From: Bacteroidota bacterium
GTDB taxonomy: Bacteria > Bacteroidota > Bacteroidia > JAADEI01
Reading direction: 5' to 3'
Assembly: GCA_024280615.1 (NCBI GenBank)
Contig: JAJRPU010000232.1
Location: 1 to 8,059 of the forward strand
DNA: 8,059 nucleotides
Under the pieces are notes generated by a model, which worked only from the letters and a program-made list of their open reading frames with translations, was not told the DNA's origin and searched no databases. This document shows positions 1 to 4,623 of the stretch, piece by piece. Position 1 is the first letter of the stretch, and every line of letters begins with the position of its first letter. Both the position numbers and the translations under genes were made by a program.

Positions 1-222
1 GTTCCACAGAGTTCTTATCTTATTTGACTCAAAGTGTTCCTCTGTGTCCTCTGAGTTTAACTCTGTGCAACACTGTGGTTTAATAAATATCTCACAGAGT
101 TACACGGAGTAAAAACTGAGTTCCACAGAGTTCTTATCTTATTTGACTCAAAGTATTCCTCTGTGTCCTCTGAGTTTAACTCTGTGCAACACTGTGGTTT
201 AATAAATATCTCACAGAGTTAC
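1..222. repeat. Direct tandem repeat, period 119 bp, two copies
   Basis: Bases 1-103 recur at 120-222 with a single difference (G at 36, A at 155). The 16 bases at 104-119 separate the copies and are not repeated after the second one, because sequence diverges at 223. Copy 1 begins at the very edge of the window, so the array may extend further upstream. Each copy is rich in short words of the type CTCTGTG and CACAGAG (for example 40-46, 61-67 and 93-99, with variants at 49-55 and 103-109), so the unit is internally repetitive and can pair with itself. I see no start codon with a ribosome-binding site in it, and it looks non-coding. Similar CTCTGTG/CACAGAG intergenic repeats are, from memory, scattered in many environmental bacterial genomes, but I cannot name a family. 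Confidence 0.93.
59..101. repeat. Inverted repeat (hairpin) inside repeat copy 1
   Basis: AACTCTGTG at 59-67 is the exact reverse complement of CACAGAGTT at 93-101, giving a 9-bp stem around a 25-base AT-rich loop. Pairing continues imperfectly outward (58 with 102, 55-56 with 104-105, 51-52 with 108-109), because the right side reads CACGGAG and the left CTCTGAG. The same 9-bp arms occur in copy 2 at 178-186 and 212-220, but there the outer right arm is lost where the repeat meets the S74 remnant. No T-run follows, so an intrinsic terminator is not supported. Confidence 0.7.
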
Positions 223-495
223 TATGGTGCAAGTCCGGAATATGTGGGCGTTATAGCGCAGGAAGTCCAAGAAGTTGCCCCCTATATGGTGCATGAGGTT
301 ATGATACAGAAAAAAGGTTTTGAGACAGACACTGTGCTTTCCGTTGACCCATCAGCATTCACGTATATTCTTATCAATGCGGTGAAAGAGCTGAAGCAAG
401 AAAACGAAGCTTTAAAACGTGAGTTGAAAGAGATGAGAGAGGAGCTTGTGGGTTTAAGACAGCAATTAAAACAATTAAACGGCAGTTCAAAATAG
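163..495 (+). pseudogene. C-terminal remnant of an S74 (endosialidase chaperone-like) protein
   Basis: The recognisable protein begins near residue 20 (about base 220) with YYGASPEYVGVIAQEVQEV, followed by a VDPSAFTYILINAVKELKQ segment. This matches the second half of the S74 intramolecular chaperone domain of tail spikes and surface adhesins, where the usual text is YGVIAQEV..V.PE.V and Y..L...L..AIKELK. It ends in a heptad coiled coil (about residues 74-106, LKQENEALKRELKEMREEL). The front half of the domain, which carries the self-cleaving Ser (SD.R.K.N region), and the whole passenger are missing. The only in-frame start in the track is a GTG at 163 that lies inside repeat copy 2 and has no Shine-Dalgarno sequence. 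Residues 1-20 are therefore repeat-derived and the frame is open by chance back to base 61. I read this as a decayed 3' fragment cut at the repeat junction at 222/223. A short expressed protein is possible but unlikely. Confidence 0.75.
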
Positions 496-504
496 ATTCT
501 CTAT

Positions 505-533
505 GTAGCGATAGTATCTTTAGTCCTCGCTAC
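505..533. repeat. Inverted repeat upstream of nrdB
   Basis: GTAGCGA at 505-511 is perfectly complementary to TCGCTAC at 527-533 (7-bp stem, 15-base loop). A competing arrangement pairs CTCGC (526-530) with GCGAG (544-548), so the two hairpins are mutually exclusive. No T-run follows the first hairpin, which argues against an intrinsic terminator for the S74 remnant. It lies about 20 bp upstream of the candidate -7 box, so a protein-binding site is conceivable. I see no 16-bp NrdR box of the usual ACAC...GTGT form. Confidence 0.45.
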
Positions 534-553
534 GCAATCCAATGCGAGTTTTA

Positions 554-561
554 TATCTTTG
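554..561 (+). promoter_or_regulatory. Candidate TAnnTTTG -7 box for nrdB
   Basis: TATCTTTG matches the Bacteroidota-type -7 consensus TAnnTTTG at all six fixed bases and ends 17 bases before the nrdB ATG, which would give a short leader of roughly 10 bases. No clear TTG -33 element is visible 17-23 bases upstream (531-537), so the call rests on the -7 box and position only. Confidence 0.4.
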
Positions 562-578
562 CTATAAATCGCAGGAAA

Positions 579-1631
579 ATGTCATGGAATGAGTTGATAC
601 GTCCGGAAAGTGGTGGTATAGAGGAAAAGAGGATTATCAACTGCGAAGTTACTGACCCGAACAAGATTTTACCTATTAAATATAAGTGGGCGAGGGAGTA
701 TTATAAGATGGGAGTTGCTAACAATTGGGTTCCTGAAGAGGTGAATATGCAGCGTGATGTGGAGCAATGGAAGACCCCGGGGTTCCTGGACAGCGACACA
801 AGGCGAATGATTCTCTATAATCTCGGATTTTTCTCTACTGCTGAAAGTTTGACAGCAAATAACTTGGCACTGGCTGTTTATAAGCACATAACCAATCCTG
901 AGTGTCGCCAGTATATTCTCAGACAGGCTTATGAGGAGGCAGTCCACACAGACACGTTCATCTACATTTGCGACACGCTGAACCTTGACCCAGACCAGAT
1001 TTACAACATGTATCTCAAAATCCCCTCCATTCGTGAAAAGGATGAATTTGCTGTTGGGTTGACAGAGGCGGTTCTGGACCCATCATTCACAACAAAAGGT
1101 GTTAGGAACATTCAACGGTTTGTTCACGACCTCGTCGGATTCTATGTTATAATGGAAGGAATCTTTTTCTATGCAGGATTTGCTATGATGCTCTGGCTGA
1201 TGAACAGAAACATTATGCCGGGCATAGGCGAACAATTCCAGTTTATTCTCAGAGACGAAACTTTGCATCTTGCTTTCGGTTCTGATTTAATTAACACTAT
1301 TGTTGATGAAAACCCTGAGATTTGGACTGACGCTTTCAAGCAAGAACTGGTTGACCTCATTAAGAAGGCTGTTGAATTGGAGATTGCCTATGCGGAGGAT
1401 TGCTTACCAAGGGGAATTCTCGGCTTGAATGTCTCTCTTATAAAACAGTATGTTGAATACATAGCGGACAGGCGACTGCAAAGAATCAGATTGCCCAAGC
1501 AATATGGCTCTACCAATCCGTTCCCATGGCTTAGCGAGTCAATGGACCTCAGGAAAGAAAAGAACTTCTTTGAAACAAGAGTCACTGAATACAAGACAGG
1601 AGCCCTAAAATGGGATGACGAAGATGCCTAA
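579..1631 (+). CDS. nrdB: Class Ic ribonucleoside-diphosphate reductase, R2 (beta) subunit
   Basis: This is the radical-generating small subunit that works with NrdA to reduce ribonucleoside diphosphates to deoxy forms in the cytoplasm. All 350 residues fit the ferritin-like R2 fold. The metal ligands can be read as E89 (in FFSTAES), E120 and H123 (EEAVH), E193 (IMEG), and E227 and H230 (RDETLH), the same numbering as I recall for Chlamydia trachomatis R2. The residue four after the histidine is F127, where canonical class Ia R2 has the radical Tyr, and the first ligand is Glu rather than Asp. Both mark class Ic, which in Chlamydia uses a Mn(IV)/Fe(III) cofactor instead of a tyrosyl radical. 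W50 (chlamydial W51) and the C-terminal Y338 of the radical-transfer route are kept, but chlamydial Y222 is F222 here. The ATG at 579 follows GCAGGAAA, a weak ribosome-binding site, and no better start is visible. There is no nrdA in the window. The gene is followed after 17 bp by a methyltransferase gene. Confidence 0.96.
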   Translation: MSWNELIRPESGGIEEKRIINCEVTDPNKILPIKYKWAREYYKMGVANNWVPEEVNMQRDVEQWKTPGFLDSDTRRMILYNLGFFSTAESLTANNLALAVYKHITNPECRQYILRQAYEEAVHTDTFIYICDTLNLDPDQIYNMYLKIPSIREKDEFAVGLTEAVLDPSFTTKGVRNIQRFVHDLVGFYVIMEGIFFYAGFAMMLWLMNRNIMPGIGEQFQFILRDETLHLAFGSDLINTIVDENPEIWTDAFKQELVDLIKKAVELEIAYAEDCLPRGILGLNVSLIKQYVEYIADRRLQRIRLPKQYGSTNPFPWLSESMDLRKEKNFFETRVTEYKTGALKWDDEDA

Positions 1632-1648
1632 TTTACATTCTTCTTCCT

Positions 1649-2251
1649 ATGTCCCCATTAATAGATTTTGATTTAGTGGCTCCTGTATATGACAGGGTAA
1701 TGTATATTGCCGAGAAGTGCTGTCTTAAAGAATGGCGACGCAAGTTAATTAGCAGGGTTAAGGGCAAACGAGTTCTGGAAGTAGGAATTGGCACAGGAGC
1801 AAATATTCCGTTTTATTCTTCCGATGTGGAATTATATGGCTTAGATAGCAGTCGCAAGATGCTGAGCCAGATGCCCGATAAATATTTACAATTACTTTCT
1901 GGAATTATAATATCCAGTGCTGATGAAATCCCTGTGAAGGATGATTTTTTTGACACTGCCTTATCCACTTTTGTCTTTTGCAATTTGGAGAAGCCGAGGG
2001 ATGTGGCTAAGGAAATGGTCAGGGTGGTGCGTCCCGGAGGTCAACTACTGTTTCTGGAGCACACGTCTCCCTGTAACCCTATCTTAAAAACTTCGTTCAA
2101 AGCCCTTGAAAAGATAACTGTTCCTTTGATGCATGAGTATTTCACTCGTGATGTCAGACAGTTCTTGGAAGGGTTGCCAGTCAGAAAGGTTCATGAAGAA
2201 CGAAGCAAATCAGGAATCCTCCTGTTAGTAGAATATGAGGTGGTCAAGTAA
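1649..2251 (+). CDS. Class I SAM-dependent methyltransferase (UbiE/METTL7/PmtA-like)
   Basis: This is a predicted soluble SAM-dependent methyltransferase of 200 residues with a Rossmann-like fold. Motif I is VLEVGIGTGANIPFY at 42-56. The ribose-binding acidic residue is probably D66 in YGLDSS, a motif II/III region reads ADEIPVKDDFFDTALST (91-107), and motif IV-like VVRPGGQLLFLEH lies at 126-138. The combination of GTGANIPFY, FVFCNLEKP and PGGQLLFLEH resembles the METTL7 and PmtA/UbiE-like group, some of which methylate phospholipids or quinones. The substrate cannot be read from the sequence. The N-terminal FDLVAPVYDRVM is the usual opening of this group, which supports the ATG at 1649 although no Shine-Dalgarno sequence is visible. 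With only 17 bp after nrdB and no terminator between them, it is probably co-transcribed with nrdB. A functional link to ribonucleotide reduction is not evident. Confidence 0.87.
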   Translation: MSPLIDFDLVAPVYDRVMYIAEKCCLKEWRRKLISRVKGKRVLEVGIGTGANIPFYSSDVELYGLDSSRKMLSQMPDKYLQLLSGIIISSADEIPVKDDFFDTALSTFVFCNLEKPRDVAKEMVRVVRPGGQLLFLEHTSPCNPILKTSFKALEKITVPLMHEYFTRDVRQFLEGLPVRKVHEERSKSGILLLVEYEVVK

Positions 2252-2259
2252 TTTGGAAA

Positions 2260-2293
2260 GGTCAGACCTATTTTATTATTTTTATGTCTGGTC
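2260..2293. terminator. Possible hairpin between convergent genes
   Basis: GGTCAGAC (2260-2267) can pair with GTCTGGTC (2286-2293) over 8 bp, two of them G-U wobbles on the plus transcript, around an 18-base AT-rich loop. It lies between the 3' ends of the methyltransferase gene and the convergent DUF502 gene, overlapping the last codons of the latter. No clean T-run follows on either strand, so termination is only a guess from location. Confidence 0.3.
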
Positions 2294-2929
2294 GTTTCTT
2301 TGAGAATTTAATTCGTTTGTTTGTGAATAGACTTTTAGAGGCATTATTCCACCGGAGACAATGAATTTGATTTGTTCTGCTGGAGGCACCTGCTCAAGGG
2401 GCTTGACCCTGTCTCTATGCACGAGAAACAAGTTCCCTGAGAAGTTATATGAATGTGGCAAGTAGACAGCAACCAGGTCATCAGGCAAACCTTCAATTTT
2501 ATCCCTTGTTAAGAAACCAAGTTTCCAGATTTGTTTTTCACTATCCATAGCAACCATCACTGGTTTTCCCAGTTTGTTGACGTCCCGGTTTAGGATATTG
2601 AACAGGTCTTGGATGGTGGTGTATATCAACCTCAGTGGTCTGATGCGAAGAATAGCATTCTGAATGAGTTTAAAAATTGGCTGGAATACAAGCGTCCCGG
2701 ATAAGTAGCCAACCAGATAGATAACAACAAGCACAGTTATCAAGCCAATCCCGGGGAATCTATATTCAGGTGGAATAATTCCCGTCATCAAGTTATCAAA
2801 GAACTCAATAAGGCTAACAACAATGAAAATAGTTATAGTGATTGGGGCGATAACTATTAATCCTCTAACGAAGTATGTTCTTGCCTTATCCCAAAAGTCT
2901 TTCCAGTGTTTATTTGGCGTCTTTAGCAT
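2282..2929 (-). CDS. DUF502 family inner-membrane protein
   Basis: This is a 215-residue protein of the DUF502 family, whose function I do not know. It has two predicted membrane segments, about residues 21-43 (VRGLIVIAPITITIFIVV) and 60-82 (GIGLITVLVVIYLVGYLSG). Between and after them are the family signatures YFVRGLIVIAPI, FPGIGL and the RIRPLRLIYTTIQDLF stretch (95-110). The C-terminal soluble domain has LGFLTRD, VYLPHSYNFSGNLFLV (155-170) and ends its conserved part with KFIVSGGIM. Many family members read PTTPNPTSG where this one has PHSYNFSGN, so it belongs to a different branch by my recollection. The ATG at 2929 is preceded by AGAAGAG about ten bases upstream. Its first 20 bases overlap the end of lysS in another frame, which implies an operon with lysS upstream and translational coupling. 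A membrane role linked to lysine metabolism is not implied. Confidence 0.88.
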   Translation of the reverse strand: MLKTPNKHWKDFWDKARTYFVRGLIVIAPITITIFIVVSLIEFFDNLMTGIIPPEYRFPGIGLITVLVVIYLVGYLSGTLVFQPIFKLIQNAILRIRPLRLIYTTIQDLFNILNRDVNKLGKPVMVAMDSEKQIWKLGFLTRDKIEGLPDDLVAVYLPHSYNFSGNLFLVHRDRVKPLEQVPPAEQIKFIVSGGIMPLKVYSQTNELNSQRNDQT

Positions 2930-4505
2930 CGGTAGGCTCTTCTAACAGATGGTATGGTATGGACGGGGCATATTCTTCCACTGGTTTAGGTCTCATCAAT
3001 GGGAAGAGAATCACTTCCTGAATTGCGTGTTGATTGGTGAGAAGCATAACTAATCGGTCTATTCCAACGCCCAGCCCAGCCATTGGCGGCATACCATATT
3101 CCATTGCCACAATGAAGTCTTCGTCATAAGGCATTGCTTCTTCATCGCCTTCTGCCTTTGCTTTCCGTTGCCATTCAAAGCGTTGTCGTTGGTCATAAGG
3201 GTCATTCAATTCAGTGTAAGCGTTGCATAATTCAAATCCTGCCACGATAACCTCAAAGCGCTCTGTGAGGGTAGGGTCCTCTCTGTGCCTTTTAGCAAGG
3301 GGAGACATTTCAATGGGAAAATCAAAAACAAAAGTTGGTTGGAGCAATTGTGGTTCAACAATTTTGCCAAATATTTTTTCTATTATTTTAAATCTTCCGG
3401 GTAGTTTTTCTGGATTTTCCACTCCCACTTTTTCTGCCAGTTCAAGCAATTGAGAATCTGAGAGATTTCTAACGTCTTTGCCTGTTTCTTCTTTCAATGC
3501 TTCAAGGAAACGAATTCTATGCCATTGCTTTCCGAAATCAATAGTGTGTTCGCCATAAGTAACTTGGGTTGTTCCAAGGGCTTGCTGAGCCACATTCCTA
3601 ATCATCGCTTCTGTGAAGTCAGCCATCCAATAGTAGTCTTTATAAGCAACATATAGTTCAAGCATAGTGAACTCTGGATTGTGTGTTCTGTCAATCCCTT
3701 CGTTCCTGAAGTCTCGTGAGAATTCATATACTCCTTCGTAGCCGCCTATAAGCAATCTTTTGAGGTGCAGTTCATCGGCAATGCGTAGGTAGAGCGTTAG
3801 GTCAAGGGCATTGAGGTGTGTTACGAATGGTCGGGCATGGGCTCCCCCATAGACAGTATGCAAAATAGGCGTTTCCACTTCCAGATATCCATGCGAGTCA
3901 AGATATTGTCTGATTGCATTGATAATACGAGTTCTTGTTTTGAAGAGCTCCCTCACTTCTTTGTTTACAAGCAAGTCAAGGTATCGCTGTCTGTATCTGA
4001 GTTCAGGGTCCCTGAGTGCACTGAATTTTTGCCCTTCCTTTTCTTTACCCAAGGGGACTGGTCTGAGTGCTTTGGCAAGGAGAATTATTTTCTCTACTTT
4101 TACTGATGGCTCGCCTGTTTTTGTCCTGAATGCTTCCCCTTCCACGGATATAAAGTCGCCAATGTCAAGCAGTTTTTTAACAAAGCGGTTATAAAGGAAT
4201 TTGTCTTCTGTGGGGCATAGCACATCCCTGTTAATGTATAGTTGCATCTTGCCTGATTCATCCATCAAGTCCATAAATGTTGTCTTGCCCATTATTCGTC
4301 TGGCTGTAATCCGACCGGCTAATATGACCCTTTTGCCTTCCCACTTTTCAAAGTTCTCTTTTATTTGGGCTATATCTCCCGATTTTTCAATGTTTACAGC
4401 AGGATACGGATTTATGCCTAGTTCTTTCAACTCCCTTAGGGCTTCCACTCTGGATAATATGGGTGCTGGTGTCTCCTCGGGAAACATAAATTTCCTAATC
4501 ATCAT
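2910..4505 (-). CDS. lysS: Lysyl-tRNA synthetase, class II
   Basis: This cytoplasmic enzyme attaches lysine to tRNA-Lys using ATP. The 531 residues contain an N-terminal OB-fold anticodon-binding domain (about 58-145, with VILAGRITARRIMGKTTFMD) and the class II catalytic core. Motif 1 is around YLEVETPIL (207-215), motif 2 is VYEFSRDFRNEGIDRTHNPE (259-278), and motif 3 is AGLGVGIDRLVML (476-488). The lysine-pocket signatures GGAHARPF (220-227) and ELCNAYTELNDP (425-436) are present, so the enzyme looks complete and active. The C-terminal acidic/lysine tail after position 505 is an ordinary extension. Two ATGs lie together at the start (4505 and 4502), preceded by AAGGAAG. The second ATG has the better Shine-Dalgarno spacing (6 bases, versus 3 for the first), so either may be used. 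DUF502 follows with a 20-bp overlap. Confidence 0.98.
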   Translation of the reverse strand: MMIRKFMFPEETPAPILSRVEALRELKELGINPYPAVNIEKSGDIAQIKENFEKWEGKRVILAGRITARRIMGKTTFMDLMDESGKMQLYINRDVLCPTEDKFLYNRFVKKLLDIGDFISVEGEAFRTKTGEPSVKVEKIILLAKALRPVPLGKEKEGQKFSALRDPELRYRQRYLDLLVNKEVRELFKTRTRIINAIRQYLDSHGYLEVETPILHTVYGGAHARPFVTHLNALDLTLYLRIADELHLKRLLIGGYEGVYEFSRDFRNEGIDRTHNPEFTMLELYVAYKDYYWMADFTEAMIRNVAQQALGTTQVTYGEHTIDFGKQWHRIRFLEALKEETGKDVRNLSDSQLLELAEKVGVENPEKLPGRFKIIEKIFGKIVEPQLLQPTFVFDFPIEMSPLAKRHREDPTLTERFEVIVAGFELCNAYTELNDPYDQRQRFEWQRKAKAEGDEEAMPYDEDFIVAMEYGMPPMAGLGVGIDRLVMLLTNQHAIQEVILFPLMRPKPVEEYAPSIPYHLLEEPTDAKDAK

Positions 4506-4508
4506 AGG

Positions 4509-4515
4509 CTTCCTT
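4509..4515 (-). promoter_or_regulatory. Shine-Dalgarno sequence of lysS
   Basis: On the minus strand AAGGAAG precedes the tandem ATGs of lysS by 3 and 6 bases. It is the clearest ribosome-binding site in the window, since the nrdB, methyltransferase and glycosyltransferase genes have weak sites or none visible. It slightly favours the second ATG, at 4502. Confidence 0.65.
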
Positions 4516-4526
4516 GGTCTTTTCTA

Positions 4527-4534
4527 CAAACATA
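4527..4534 (-). promoter_or_regulatory. Candidate TAnnTTTG -7 box for lysS-DUF502
   Basis: The minus strand reads TATGTTTG, matching TAnnTTTG at every fixed base, 21 bases upstream of the lysS ATG and just upstream of its Shine-Dalgarno site. No convincing TTG is found 17-23 bases further up, so support is partial. The rest of the 118-bp divergent spacer (4506-4623) is AT-rich. It may also hold the glycosyltransferase promoter, with TAAGTTTA at 4597-4604 on the plus strand as a weaker -7 candidate that lacks the final G. Confidence 0.42.
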
Positions 4535-4623
4535 GACAATGACTATTAAATAGTGCAGTTTTAAATGAAGCAGATAATCATTTTCTTCAAATCTCATAAG
4601 TTTAGGCTTAAAATTATTTTTTA

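Noticed and set aside
1..222. CRISPR array at the start of the window
   Set aside because: There are only two long copies (103 bp with a 16-bp gap), not short repeats with unique spacers, and no cas genes are present.
163..495. Complete small phage tail-fibre chaperone gene or prophage
   Set aside because: The front half of the S74 domain and its catalytic Ser are absent, the start lies in a repeat, and no other phage genes occur nearby.
1649..2251. MenG/UbiE quinone methyltransferase assignment
   Set aside because: Motif I and the PGG region are shared by many class I methyltransferases, and no menaquinone genes adjoin it, so a symbol would be unsupported.
2260..2293. Strong bidirectional intrinsic terminator between the convergent genes
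   Set aside because: The stem has two wobble pairs, a long loop and no T-run on either side, so I kept it only as a weak hairpin.
3223..4542. Plus-strand reading frames inside lysS
   Set aside because: They lie opposite a complete, motif-bearing lysS, share no recognisable domains and are explained as antisense shadows.
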